From JBAYIE01 sp041665785 (lineage in GTDB: Bacteria; Bacteroidota; Bacteroidia; UKL13-3): a DNA stretch of 64,000 nucleotides. Both the position numbers and the translations under genes were made by a program. Shown in pieces: positions 53,386-62,189 of this stretch (its first letter is position 1; every line of letters begins with the position of its first letter). Below the pieces are notes generated by a model. That model searched no databases. It saw only the letters and a program-made list of their open reading frames with translations, and had not been told where the DNA came from. Location: contig JBAYIE010000014.1 in assembly GCA_041665785.1 (NCBI GenBank), positions 1-64,000 of the forward strand, given 5' to 3'.

Positions 53386-53836
53386 CAAAGTATTGATTGA
53401 AGGTATCAAAAGATGCATCGATCTCTTTCAGGTGTTGCTCAGCTTCTGCAGGAGTGCCAGTTGCTTCATCAAAGGCTTTAACCAGATCGATATAGGGCAG
53501 GAGCCATTTGTGCAATTCATCATGTGATTTGCCGGTCATGGTACAATTGGAAGTTAATCCGTCAACCTGGGTTTGTAATGTTTTAGCCAGAGCAGGGTAG
53601 TCTTTTTGAGCAGACAAATTACTGGCATGCACTTCTTTTTCCATGATCCGGATATATTCCATCATGGGAGCATCCACTTTCCATTTGTGGCCATTATCGA
53701 GTTCAATGGATTGCAGAGCGTCAGTATGTTCGTGGTGCTCTGTTTCAGGTGAAGAGGTAGGAGCAGGAGGGGTGTTGTTGGTGCAACTCATCCATAACAG
53801 GGTGGATGTTGCAATCAGCAGGTGTTTGATTTGCAT
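53381..53836 (-). CDS. Hypothetical lipoprotein
   Basis: 151 residues. Signal MQIKHLLIATSTLLWMSC with lipobox Cys 18, then a Pro/Thr/His-rich linker (NNTPPAPTSSPETEHHEHTD). The rest is helical (APMMEYIRIMEKEVHASNL, SHDELHKWLLPYIDLVKAF). A possible metal-binding His cluster (EHHEHTD) is noted. No known family. Low-complexity DNA precedes its stop. Confidence 0.6.
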   Translation of the reverse strand: MQIKHLLIATSTLLWMSCTNNTPPAPTSSPETEHHEHTDALQSIELDNGHKWKVDAPMMEYIRIMEKEVHASNLSAQKDYPALAKTLQTQVDGLTSNCTMTGKSHDELHKWLLPYIDLVKAFDEATGTPAEAEQHLKEIDASFDTFNQYFE

Positions 53837-53956
53837 AAGTGTTTTGTGATAGTATTGAAATGCAAAGAGAAAACAAGGAGATGGATAATTAATTGATGCA
53901 GGTCATGATTTGAATGTATTAACCATTTTTTAAATATTTAAAAGAGCAGGATTCCA

Positions 53957-54559
53957 TTAGGTTACCTGTAATTTTTGAAGCAAGTTTCTTTTGATCTGCT
54001 CTTCCCATTCGGGTTTTAAGATGCTGAGTACAATGCTATCGCGGCGGGTGCCGTTATGCCGCACTACATTGCTGCGCAGTATTCCTTCAACGCTACATCC
54101 AATACTTTTCATGGCTGCAATACTTCTCAGGTTCGTATTATCGGCTCTGAACTCTACACGTTCCATTCTCAATTGTTCAAAGGCAAATTGGAGCAACAAA
54201 TATTTGCAATGCTTGTTAAGTCCGGTTCCCTGAAATTCCTTTCCGTACCATGTATAGCCGAGTTGAAGACAACCGGCATTCAACTGCATATCGTAAAAAC
54301 GGGTGCTACCTGCATATTCATTGGTGTGTTTATCGAAAACAATAAAAGGATATTCTTTTTCATCTTTACGTCCTTTTAGAGCTTTAAGCAAATAATTTTT
54401 AAGACCTGCTTCTCCAATGGCATGTACTGATGAGTGATCCCACAGTTCCGGCTCCTGTATTGAATAAGGAAGTAAATATTCTACATCGCCGATAGCTAAT
54501 GGACGTAACAGCACTCTTTCGTCTTCGAGTGTATAATCGGTTTTAAAATCAAATGACAT
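53957..54559 (-). CDS. GNAT acetyltransferase (RimJ/RimL-like)
   Basis: 200 residues. GNAT fold with N-terminal LEDERVLLRPLAIGDVEYLLPY, FIVFDKHTNEYAGSTRFYDMQ, LQLGYTWYGKEFQGTGLNKHCKYLLLQFAFE (acetyl-CoA loop region, Q/R-x-x-G-x-G/A variant) and RVEFRADNTNLRSIAAMKSIG. Similar to proteins acting on ribosomal protein N-termini or small molecules. Substrate unknown. Confidence 0.88.
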   Translation of the reverse strand: MSFDFKTDYTLEDERVLLRPLAIGDVEYLLPYSIQEPELWDHSSVHAIGEAGLKNYLLKALKGRKDEKEYPFIVFDKHTNEYAGSTRFYDMQLNAGCLQLGYTWYGKEFQGTGLNKHCKYLLLQFAFEQLRMERVEFRADNTNLRSIAAMKSIGCSVEGILRSNVVRHNGTRRDSIVLSILKPEWEEQIKRNLLQKLQVT

Positions 54560-54583
54560 ATCAGGAAAGATTGTAAATAAAAA

Positions 54584-55573
54584 TTAGTTTTTCACAAATC
54601 GGCGAACGGCTGAATTACCGTTCCCTGAAATCACTTGTAGCGCATAAATCCCTGTTGGGAGTTTTGATATATGAATGCTTTCAGACAATTCACCCCGAAA
54701 AACTTCCTGCCCGCTTTGATTCAAAAGAGTCAATTCGGCATTTTTGGTCTCGTATGCAGTATAAGAAATATGCAGAATGTCACCGGCCGGATTCGGATAT
54801 AAATATAATTCAGTTGGTGAAGCATTCAGTTCATTGATTTGTGTATTCGAATTCATTTCTATGATAAAAGCCAAATCAGAAACTCCATTGATGGTATCAA
54901 CTCCCAGTGAGTCTTTTCTCCATTCAGTAATTTCAATTTTAAAGGCATAGAGACCGGGGGTATCAGTTGTAAAAGTAAAAGCTCCGGTTATGGGATCAAT
55001 GTTTGCTTGAGGAGGGATATATGAATTGTAGATATGAATATTTTGAAGTCGATAGGATAGACTGTCCTGATCCGCATCTGTACAATTCGGATTGTACGTT
55101 ATTTGATTTCCATTACTCTTTAAACGAAGTGGCAAATTACCGATTGACGGTGCATAGCGGTTTCTTGCGATGTCATCTTTAAAATGAATTTTGGTGTATA
55201 AAAACAGATAAGCAGAATCAGGCTGAATGAAATTCTTGATTCCGCGAATCCAAAAAGCGTTATCTGTTGAGATATCTAAAAGGAAGGGTTTTGGTACAGG
55301 AGAAGCATAAAAATGGGATCTGGAATATGTTTTTAAAAGAACTCCATCGATTTTCATTGATGATACAATGGATATATTTTCTCCTGAGGCATCTCCGAAA
55401 TTAAAGTAACAATGAGGCCTCACAACTTCATTCGCTGTATCACAAAACAGCGTGGCCTGCAGCATATAGGTACTGTCGGCAATCCAGAACAGACGAAAAT
55501 ATCCGCCCCGGAGGTCCTGAGAAATTCCACTTAAGCTGAGCAACAGAAAGAATGAAGTGAATACCGTTTTCAT
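54584..55573 (-). CDS. Secreted protein with T9SS type A sorting domain
   Basis: 329 residues, signal MKTVFTSFFLLLSLSGISQ. Middle part is beta-rich (FRLFWIADSTYMLQATLFCD, YFNFGDASGENIS) with a cadherin-like stretch (NPNCTDADQDSLSYRL, DPITGAFTFTTDTPGLYAFKI). The C-terminal 75 residues are a type A sorting domain: LYLYPNPAGDILHISY, LTLLNQSGQEVF, GIYALQV. Exported by T9SS and possibly attached to the cell surface; function unknown. Confidence 0.88.
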   Translation of the reverse strand: MKTVFTSFFLLLSLSGISQDLRGGYFRLFWIADSTYMLQATLFCDTANEVVRPHCYFNFGDASGENISIVSSMKIDGVLLKTYSRSHFYASPVPKPFLLDISTDNAFWIRGIKNFIQPDSAYLFLYTKIHFKDDIARNRYAPSIGNLPLRLKSNGNQITYNPNCTDADQDSLSYRLQNIHIYNSYIPPQANIDPITGAFTFTTDTPGLYAFKIEITEWRKDSLGVDTINGVSDLAFIIEMNSNTQINELNASPTELYLYPNPAGDILHISYTAYETKNAELTLLNQSGQEVFRGELSESIHISKLPTGIYALQVISGNGNSAVRRFVKN

Positions 55574-55797
55574 ACGTGAAAGTTAGCAATAAAATGGTAT
55601 TTAAACGTTGTTGCAAACAACACACGTTTTAAAATATGTTTTAAGTGTTATGTTGAATCGCAACATCAATGAACGAATATCATTCATGTTTGTTTTTTAG
55701 GATGAAGTATTGCTTATATTCGATTAGGGGATTGTGGATTCGTTTATTTTTTAAATGGATTTGAATCCATGTGCTGAAATATTATCCTTTACAAACT

Positions 55798-57054
55798 ATG
55801 CTGAAGATTAAGTTAATCGGTTATTTCTGTATAATACTGACTCTTGACACATTTGCGAATGTGAATTTTATTGATATCACTAAAATAAGCAGCAAACAGG
55901 AACATTTGCTTTCATTTAATTATATCAAAGACAATAAACAATACTATGATCACTGGACCGAAAAATGGACTTATGCCATACCCAAACAGGAATTAATCAA
56001 AAACTTGCGCGATAAGTACAATGCCTTTTCTGCGCTCACAGATTCCAATACAGAATTATACTTATTGCTGGGTGATATTGCGCATTATTTATACAACCTC
56101 GACGATACCATTTATTTCACGAAGGCAGTAAAATATTACAACAACGCAAAAAAAACGGATCCAAAGGATTACAGATCCTATTGGTTCCTGGGATTTCATT
56201 ACGCACTTTCCAATGTTCCAATACCGGCCATCGACAATTTTTTGACAGCCGAAAAGTTATTGCCCGACAATCAACCCGCTGAATTCTGGAACGATTACGC
56301 CTGGACTGCTGCCGTTACCAATATGCCCTCGCATTGCATTTATGCCATGGACAAAGTGAAGTCTGTTTCAGGCACTCGGGGAACTTTTGAGATGCAGTTG
56401 GGTGACCAGATGAGAAGCAAAATTGAACCGGTTAACAAATTGAACGTTTACAAAAAGGAATTTATTTGGACTGTTAATAAAGGAAAGCTAACCACATTTA
56501 CTAGCAGGCCGCTGGGCATTAAGCTGCTTTTTGATTCCGGTTGGAAATTTTCTGTTTATGATTACCAAAAGCAGGAAAGTGCATTTATTCTGAATCCTCC
56601 TTCAATTAAAAGTAAACAGGGAAAAGAGATTCATTTTACCCTTGCCATTTTTATGCGTGTTGCAAACAAGGATGATCAGTTAGAAGATTACGTTAAAAAG
56701 TTCATTGCAAAATTTCCATCGAAAAGAATGGTAAAGCCATCCGGCAAATACAGCAAGATGATTGTATGGGAAATAGAGGATAATACAAAATATAAGGAGA
56801 TGGGTGGAGGTCGTTTGCATATGGTAGGAGTGGAACGCGTTGCTCCCGCATATCCCGGGTTGCTTTTGGAGAATCCGGTTGATTTGCCAACAGGAGAACC
56901 CGGTCAGGTTGCCTATTATAGAGCATCCACCAGTAAGGATCGGTTTAAGGGACGCATATTTTATATATTCATGTTGGATACCAGTGAAGATATTGATGAG
57001 GAATCGCTTGCTATTTTCAATACACTAATAAACGAACAAATCATCATTGAGTAA
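55798..57054 (+). CDS. Hypothetical exported TPR-like protein
   Basis: 418 residues from ATG 55798 with signal MLKIKLIGYFCIILTLDTFA; an ATG 9 codons upstream is also in frame. Residues about 80-180 look like TPR (YLLLGDIAHYLYNLDDTIYFTKAVKYYNNA, YRSYWFLGFHYAL, AEFWNDYAWTAAV). The C-terminal 220 residues form another globular part (GIKLLFDSGWKFSVYDYQ, KMIVWEIEDN). No family recognised. 200+ bases of AT-rich DNA precede it. Confidence 0.65.
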   Translation: MLKIKLIGYFCIILTLDTFANVNFIDITKISSKQEHLLSFNYIKDNKQYYDHWTEKWTYAIPKQELIKNLRDKYNAFSALTDSNTELYLLLGDIAHYLYNLDDTIYFTKAVKYYNNAKKTDPKDYRSYWFLGFHYALSNVPIPAIDNFLTAEKLLPDNQPAEFWNDYAWTAAVTNMPSHCIYAMDKVKSVSGTRGTFEMQLGDQMRSKIEPVNKLNVYKKEFIWTVNKGKLTTFTSRPLGIKLLFDSGWKFSVYDYQKQESAFILNPPSIKSKQGKEIHFTLAIFMRVANKDDQLEDYVKKFIAKFPSKRMVKPSGKYSKMIVWEIEDNTKYKEMGGGRLHMVGVERVAPAYPGLLLENPVDLPTGEPGQVAYYRASTSKDRFKGRIFYIFMLDTSEDIDEESLAIFNTLINEQIIIE

Positions 57055-57181
57055 CCGGTCTGAAAAGGCAATGCAAGAGAATATGGATTCTCGCAAAATT
57101 CTGTAAATTCACTTTTGCAATTACCGGATAAGTTGAAATATTAAGGAGTCAGGATATAAACAAACTACAAGCATAATTCAC

Positions 57182-57598
57182 ATGGCTGAAAAAAAATCAA
57201 AATTGGTTGAAATTAAAACCAAGCCTACGACTGATAATGTTGAAGGGTTCATCCAAAAAATTCCGGATGAACAAAAGCGAAATGATTGTTATGTATTAAT
57301 GGAAATGATGAAAAAGGCCAGCAAGGAAAAACCGGTTTTGTGGAGCAATTCCATTATAGGCTTTGGTATCAAGCGTTATAAGAGTCCTACAACAGGAAGG
57401 GAAGTAGACTGGCTTCGTATAGGTTTTGCTCCCCGCAAAGCAAATTTATCCTTATACATCAGTGCCGGGATTCATGAACATGCTGCTGCTCTGAAGAAAC
57501 TAGGTAAGCATAAAACAGGGGTTGGCTGTCTTTACATCAACAAACTGGAAGATGTGGATCTTAAAGTTCTGGAGGGAATGATCAAAGCTTCGTTATAA
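57182..57598 (+). CDS. DUF1801 (YdhG-like) protein, copy 1
   Basis: 138 residues. DUF1801 pattern: EGFIQKIPDEQKRNDCYVLMEMM, PVLWSNSIIGFGIKRYKSPTT, WLRIGFAPRKANLSLYI, LKKLGKHKTGVGCLYINKLEDVD. Fold resembles a small alpha/beta cystatin-like sheet in other YdhG/DUF1801 proteins. Function unknown, often stress-linked by neighbourhood. First of three members in this cluster. Confidence 0.82.
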   Translation: MAEKKSKLVEIKTKPTTDNVEGFIQKIPDEQKRNDCYVLMEMMKKASKEKPVLWSNSIIGFGIKRYKSPTTGREVDWLRIGFAPRKANLSLYISAGIHEHAAALKKLGKHKTGVGCLYINKLEDVDLKVLEGMIKASL

Positions 57599-57677
57599 TT
57601 TACCACGGAAACAGCACGGTACTCTATTTTTATAAATTTCCACGTTTATTATGGATTTACTGATTTTGAAAAAATAG

Positions 57678-57721
57678 TTGCGTAGTTAAATAGCTTCATA
57701 TATATTTGTAGTCAAATAGCT
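57678..57721 (+). promoter_or_regulatory. Promoter and operator repeats of the arsR operon
   Basis: TTG (57678-57680), spacer of 20, then TATATTTG (57701-57708): a close Bacteroidota promoter. A 14-base direct repeat GTAGT(T/C)AAATAGCT lies at 57682-57695 and at 57708-57721, on either side of the -7 box and ending just before the arsR ATG at 57727. Such paired repeats suit binding of the ArsR repressor to its own promoter. Confidence 0.6.
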
Positions 57722-57726
57722 ACACA

Positions 57727-58050
57727 ATGAATTTACGACGCGACGTTTTTCAGGCCATTGCAGATCCAACCCGCAGGGCAATTCTGCTTATGGTTACTTC
57801 ACAAGCCATGACGGCAGGTGCCATAGCAGCGAATTTCAACACTGCCCGGCCAACCGTTTCGAAACACCTTCAGATCTTAACAGAATGTGAATTGTTAAAA
57901 CCCGAACAAAACGGAAGAGAAATTTATTATCAGTTGAATCCCAAAAGTATGAAAGAGATTGCCGATTTTATTGAACCATTTCGTAAAATGTGGGATGACC
58001 GGTTCAATAAACTGGAGTCGGTTATGAAAGCATATAAAACCAAAAAGTAG
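57727..58050 (+). CDS. ArsR-family transcriptional regulator
   Basis: 107 residues, winged helix-turn-helix: RRDVFQAIADPTRRAILLMV (helix start, ADPTRRxIL signature), MTAGAIAANFNTARPTVSKHLQILTECELLKPEQNGREIYYQL. No metal-binding cysteine pair is seen, so it is probably not an arsenic sensor. Proteins of this type usually pair with AHSA1-domain genes, as here. Likely represses its own operon through the repeats at 57682-57721. Confidence 0.9.
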   Translation: MNLRRDVFQAIADPTRRAILLMVTSQAMTAGAIAANFNTARPTVSKHLQILTECELLKPEQNGREIYYQLNPKSMKEIADFIEPFRKMWDDRFNKLESVMKAYKTKK

Positions 58051-58055
58051 CAGCA

Positions 58056-58520
58056 ATGGAACGAAAAACCAAAATAGAGGCCGAGCCGGGCAAACAGTAT
58101 CTGGTCATAACGCGTGAATTTGATTTACCCGTGGAATTGTTGTTTAAAGCATATGTTGATCCTGAATTGGTGGAGCAATGGATGGGAACAAAGGTTTTGA
58201 AACTTGAAAACAGGAAACATGGCAGTTATCAGTTTGAAACAACAGATCCGAAAGGAAATAAATTTGGATTCAATGGAACCATCCATGAATTTGTACCGAA
58301 CTTAAAAATCACACGCACTTTTGAATTTGAAAATACGCCATTTGGTATACAGCTTGAATTTTTGGAATTTAAAAAACTAAGCAGCGAAACCAGCCAACTT
58401 ACTATGCAGACCTTGTTTAAAACGATTGAACAGCGCGATCAAATGTTGCAAATGCCGTTCGCACAAGGAGTCAACATGGCACATAACCGATTGCAGGAAA
58501 TACTTCTCAAACTAAAATAA
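58056..58520 (+). CDS. SRPBCC/AHSA1-domain protein
   Basis: 154 residues. START-like pocket domain: LVITREFDLPVELLFKAYVDPELVEQWMG, NRKHGSYQFETTDPKGNKFGFNGTIHEFVPNLKITRTFEFE and FLEFKKLSSETSQLTMQTLF. May bind a hydrophobic ligand. 5 bases after arsR; standard ArsR-AHSA1 pairing, which suggests it is part of the response that ArsR controls. Confidence 0.88.
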   Translation: MERKTKIEAEPGKQYLVITREFDLPVELLFKAYVDPELVEQWMGTKVLKLENRKHGSYQFETTDPKGNKFGFNGTIHEFVPNLKITRTFEFENTPFGIQLEFLEFKKLSSETSQLTMQTLFKTIEQRDQMLQMPFAQGVNMAHNRLQEILLKLK

Positions 58521-58526
58521 TACATT

Positions 58527-58928
58527 ATGAAAAAACGTAACAAAATCATTTATTGGATCGCTACCCTTTGGCTATGTCTGGGTATGACCTCAACCGGACT
58601 TGTTCAATTGCTTAGAATGCAGGCAGAAGGTGCGGTTGCACCTCCGGGGGTCGATGGAATCATTCATCTGGGCTATCCTGTTTATTTGTTAACTTTACTG
58701 GGAGTTTGGAAATTATTGGGTGTGCTGGCGTTGTTGGTTCCTAAATTTCCTTTGCTTAAAGAATGGGCTTATGCCGGATTCTTCTTCACGTTGATGGGAG
58801 CAATCTGGTCGCATATTGCAGTTGGTGATCCCATGATTGAATTATTTCCATCCTTACTACTGATAGCATTGCTGTTTTTATCATGGTATTTCAGACCTGC
58901 AGAAAGGAAAGTAATCACTGCAAATTAA
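58527..58928 (+). CDS. DoxX-family membrane protein
   Basis: 133 residues with four membrane segments (IIYWIATLWLCLGMTSTGLV, PVYLLTLLGVWKLLGVLALLV, EWAYAGFFFTLMGAIWSHIA, LFPSLLLIALLFLSWYF). The DoxX-like motif LGVWKLLGVLALL is clear. Function unknown, possibly redox or thiosulfate related in some members. 6 bases after the AHSA1 gene, in one operon. Confidence 0.85.
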   Translation: MKKRNKIIYWIATLWLCLGMTSTGLVQLLRMQAEGAVAPPGVDGIIHLGYPVYLLTLLGVWKLLGVLALLVPKFPLLKEWAYAGFFFTLMGAIWSHIAVGDPMIELFPSLLLIALLFLSWYFRPAERKVITAN

Positions 58929-59013
58929 GATACTTAAATCGAGTGTACCTGATAATGTAATTTTCAAGAGTTTATAAGCAGGAAGGTTTAATTTTTTATT
59001 TTGATATTGAAAG

Positions 59014-59592
59014 ATGAATCCAAAAGTTGATTTCTTTTTTAGAAAAGCTAAAAAATGGCAGACAGAGTTGGAACACCTGAGAATAATTGCACTCGATAGT
59101 GGTTTGACAGAGGAATTAAAATGGGGTGTTCCATGTTATACTTTTCAGGGCAACAATGTGGTATTGATCCATGCATTTAAGGATTATTGTGCGCTTTTAT
59201 TTTTCAAAGGAGTTTTGATGAAAGACAAGCATGGATTGCTGATCCAACAAACCAAACATGTACAGGCTGCGCGTCAAATACGGTTTACCGGGGTGAAGGA
59301 AATACTCAACTTGCAACCCCGCGTGAGAGCCTATATCAAAGAAGCTATTGAACTGGAGAAGTCGGGAGTGAAGGTTGAATTTAAAAAGACTACCGAATTT
59401 GAGATGCCGGAAGAATTTAAGATTATGCTAAAAGAATTTCCCGCTCTGAAGGTTGCTTTTGAAGCATTAACTCCAGGCCGGCAACGTGCCTACCTGTTAT
59501 TTTTCGCAGCGCCCAAGCAATCCAAAACACGGGAGTCGCGGATTGAGAAAAATATACAACGCATACTCGATGGAATAGGGTTGGATGATTGA
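59014..59592 (+). CDS. YdeI/OmdA-type DUF1801 protein, copy 2
   Basis: 192 residues. N-terminal DUF1801 domain (VDFFFRKAKKWQTELEHLRII, LTEELKWGVPCYTFQGNNVVLIHAFKDYCALLFFKG) and a C-terminal OmdA-like tail (MPEEFKIMLKEFPALKVAFEALTPGRQRAYLLFFAAPKQSKTRESRI), typical of YdeI. Function unknown; YdeI is linked to antimicrobial peptide resistance in Bacillus. 85 bases after DoxX, same strand. Confidence 0.87.
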   Translation: MNPKVDFFFRKAKKWQTELEHLRIIALDSGLTEELKWGVPCYTFQGNNVVLIHAFKDYCALLFFKGVLMKDKHGLLIQQTKHVQAARQIRFTGVKEILNLQPRVRAYIKEAIELEKSGVKVEFKKTTEFEMPEEFKIMLKEFPALKVAFEALTPGRQRAYLLFFAAPKQSKTRESRIEKNIQRILDGIGLDD

Positions 59593-59682
59593 TGTTTGTA
59601 TAAAAGTCATAATTCTGAAACCATTCACACGAGTGCATGCAATTTATTCCCGGATGATTAATTTTGTTTAGCACATAAGAAT

Positions 59683-60168
59683 ATGAAACCTAAAAATACT
59701 GCATCAAAGGCTATCACAATAAAGGCAACGGCAACAAAAAAGGTTCCGGCAAAACCAAAGTCTGCTAAAGTGGTGCTTCTTTCCGGGGGAAATCCGCAAA
59801 TTGCCAAAGGTGAAGGGGATGCACCGATTCAAGCTTATATCGATGCCATGCCGGGATGGAAAAGCATAGTTGGGAAACAACTCGACCAACTGATCTCAAA
59901 TACGGTACCTCATGTAAAGAAAGCCGTAAAATGGAATTCGCCTTTTTATGGGGTAGAAGGTAAAGGGTGGTTTCTCAGCATGCACTGTTATGCAAAATAT
60001 ATCAAGCTTGGATTCTTTAACGGAGTAGCACTAAATCCTATGCCACCCGGCGAATCCAAGCATAAAGCCGTTCGTTATCTCGACATATACGAAAACGATA
60101 CGCCCGATATGAAATTGTTAAAGAAATGGATTAAGCAGGCTGCCTCTTTGCCGGGATGGATTGCCTGA
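59683..60168 (+). CDS. DUF1801 protein, copy 3, with basic N-terminal tail
   Basis: 161 residues. The first 30 are lysine- and alanine-rich (ASKAITIKATATKKVPAKPK), a low-complexity tail. The DUF1801 domain follows: IQAYIDAMPGWKSIVGKQLDQLI, VKKAVKWNSPFYGVEGKGWFLSMHCYAKYIKLGFFNG, PPGESKHKAVRYLDIYEND. The third member of the cluster, so the family has been duplicated or collected here. Confidence 0.85.
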   Translation: MKPKNTASKAITIKATATKKVPAKPKSAKVVLLSGGNPQIAKGEGDAPIQAYIDAMPGWKSIVGKQLDQLISNTVPHVKKAVKWNSPFYGVEGKGWFLSMHCYAKYIKLGFFNGVALNPMPPGESKHKAVRYLDIYENDTPDMKLLKKWIKQAASLPGWIA

Positions 60169-60226
60169 TGCTAAGCAGTAAAATCCTTTTATTAATGAAG
60201 AATTCAATTCTAATATATCTTGAATT

Positions 60227-60622
60227 ATGAAATATAAAATGAAGTCGTTAAAAGATTCAGTTAAAGGGTATATCAACTCTGTGAATTTCTTTAGGTGGGG
60301 TGTGTTCGTTGCACTATTCACAATAACGGGCGGATGTTATTCTGTAAAGTCAATTACTCCTACAGAGAACGATGTTGCCCGAGTTAAGGATAAATATCCC
60401 GGTTATTCACTCACAGATTTGAACAGAGGAAAGGATTTATTCGTAAACTATTGTGGTAATTGCCATAAACATAAAAACCCGGCTTCGAAGACCGAAGAGG
60501 AATGGACCGTTATAGTGCCCAAAATGAGTGCCAAAGCAAATAAGAAATCGTTGGTGCTGGACGAAAATGCGCAACAGGACATTTTACGGTTTGTGATCAC
60601 CATGCGGGATGCTTCAAGGTGA
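60227..60622 (+). CDS. Small c-type cytochrome lipoprotein
   Basis: 131 residues. Transmembrane/lipoprotein signal around FRWGVFVALFTITGGC (Cys 37), then a monohaem cytochrome c with CGNCH at 76-80 and a likely distal Met in VPKMSAKANKKS near 100. Electron carrier anchored to the membrane; donor and acceptor unknown. No c-type maturation genes in this window. The start may be ATG 60227 or a later ATG (60239). Confidence 0.8.
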   Translation: MKYKMKSLKDSVKGYINSVNFFRWGVFVALFTITGGCYSVKSITPTENDVARVKDKYPGYSLTDLNRGKDLFVNYCGNCHKHKNPASKTEEEWTVIVPKMSAKANKKSLVLDENAQQDILRFVITMRDASR

Positions 60623-60658
60623 ACCTTATTAAATGGACTTCTTATTTATGTTAAATAG

Positions 60659-60693
60659 AAAAAGGCCTTGCTGTTATGTTAACAAGGCCTTTG
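60659..60693. terminator. Bidirectional terminator between the cytochrome and DUF4382 genes
   Basis: Stem AAAGGCCTTG (60661-60670) with CAAGGCCTTT (60683-60692) in the same region, A's before and T's after. It sits between two convergent genes. Confidence 0.8.
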
Positions 60694-60717
60694 ATATAAA
60701 ATATGAGAGCATTAGGT

Positions 60718-61482
60718 TTAAAACGCTATAGTGCCAATGTTTGTGCTGGCGCCCGATGTTACTACCACCTCATTTTGAATAACAGGTAACATCGGTTGAG
60801 CAGGAGTAATGGTGATGGTGTGTGATCCGGCTGGAATTCCAACGATCTTAAATTCTCCGGTAGCTGATACATAAGAAGAATAGCTCATTCCGGCAGTTGC
60901 TGTTACAAAGGCCCGGGTACCGGCAGGAGTGATTTTCCCTTCGATTGTTCCACCTGAACCAACTTCAATGGTGCGGATAACAGGCTTTAATTTATACGTC
61001 CCGTTTCCTTCTTTTACTATGGAAGCATTGGCATCAAAATCAATCAGGAAACTGTACAAAACATCGGCCTGAAGTGTTTGATGCACTTGCAATTTTAGTC
61101 CTGATTGTTCTGCACTTGGAGTACTCAAAGGATAATTTACACCATCGATTACAACATGGTTGTTAGCACCCAGTATAAGTCTTACCTGTTGAATGGTCGG
61201 GGTCTCTAAATTACCGGAAGCCAGTAAAGTATCTCTGCCATTGGAAAAGTCCAATAGATTGTATAAGCCCGCCTTCACATTCAGCGATACAGCTTTACCA
61301 TTATTGCCGGTAACTTCAACTCCGATTACTTCGATTATTACAGCATCATAAGGTCCGGGAGCATCCGTCATGCGCACATTATATGGATAATTGGCCGTTG
61401 ATTCGTCGTCGGAGCAAGCGTTAAATGAAATGCCAAGCATGACAAAGAGTATCACGTTTAGCAGCATAGTTGTTTTTTTCAT
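60718..61482 (-). CDS. DUF4382-domain lipoprotein
   Basis: 254 residues. Signal MKKTTMLLNVILFVMLGISFNAC, lipobox Cys 23. DUF4382 features: YNVRMTDAPGPYDAVIIEVIGVEV, LYNLLDFSNGRDTLLASG, IQQVRLILGANNHVVIDG. A short C-terminal carboxypeptidase-like regulatory segment (GTIEGKITPAGTRAFVTATA, GEFKIVGIPAGSHTITIT) follows. Cell-surface or periplasmic, function unknown; common in Bacteroidota. Confidence 0.85.
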   Translation of the reverse strand: MKKTTMLLNVILFVMLGISFNACSDDESTANYPYNVRMTDAPGPYDAVIIEVIGVEVTGNNGKAVSLNVKAGLYNLLDFSNGRDTLLASGNLETPTIQQVRLILGANNHVVIDGVNYPLSTPSAEQSGLKLQVHQTLQADVLYSFLIDFDANASIVKEGNGTYKLKPVIRTIEVGSGGTIEGKITPAGTRAFVTATAGMSYSSYVSATGEFKIVGIPAGSHTITITPAQPMLPVIQNEVVVTSGASTNIGTIAF

Positions 61483-61694
61483 ATTGATTAATTGATGCAG
61501 TTGAAATCATTTTCACTGCAATCCAAAGGTTACCTTCCTTAAACGGTATATGTTACACAATTGACTCATTATCTTATAGGATTTACTGGAGAGATAAAAA
61601 GAAGGGAGCTGTATTCAAGGCAGTGCGCCCATTACTTTTAGCGCAATCATCGGTTTTGAATGCAAGCAGGAATATTTTATTTATCTTGTTTCCC

Positions 61695-62189
61695 TTGAAA
61701 CACGCCGATACGAATAGCATAGATGCAACGGAATCCGATTATTTATACAAGGGAATATCACAAATTTCCGATTCCGGAGAAGGCTTGTTTACTGCCATTG
61801 ACATATTCAGAGATGAAATAATTGCAAGATTTACCGGCGAAATTTTAACAGACTGGCAGGCGGCTAAACGACAGAGCGAAGGAAAAGACCGGTATTTTAT
61901 AAACATGTTGGATGGCAGTATTCTGGATTCGATGCATGCCGATTGTTTTGCCCGTTTTGCCAATGATGCGAATGGATTAACACTTTCCAATTTTAAAAAT
62001 AACAGCCGGATTGTTTTGGATGAAAACGGAAATGTTTGCATTCAGGCTACACGAAAAATTAAAGCAAACGAAGAGTTATTTTGCAGTTATGGCAGAAAGT
62101 ACTGGAATCAATTTGAGAAGCATGGGAAGAATGATCGGCAAAAAGATCAAGATAGTTATGTTGTTCGCTCAAAAGTTGTGAAAGTATGA
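61695..62189 (+). CDS. SET-domain protein (putative protein lysine methyltransferase)
   Basis: 164 residues if the TTG at 61695 is the start; no in-frame ATG exists near and the frame runs back to GTG 61623. A single SET domain is visible: YKGISQISDSGEGLFTAIDI, DEIIARFTGEIL, YFINMLDGSILDSMHADCFARFANDA (with N-x-x-NxxxxxNxx-like region FKNNSRIVLDENG), and ANEELFCSYGRKYW (the catalytic Tyr region). SET proteins methylate lysines and are rarer in bacteria than eukaryotes. It overlaps the flavoprotein gene by 4 bases. Confidence 0.82.
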   Translation: MKHADTNSIDATESDYLYKGISQISDSGEGLFTAIDIFRDEIIARFTGEILTDWQAAKRQSEGKDRYFINMLDGSILDSMHADCFARFANDANGLTLSNFKNNSRIVLDENGNVCIQATRKIKANEELFCSYGRKYWNQFEKHGKNDRQKDQDSYVVRSKVVKV

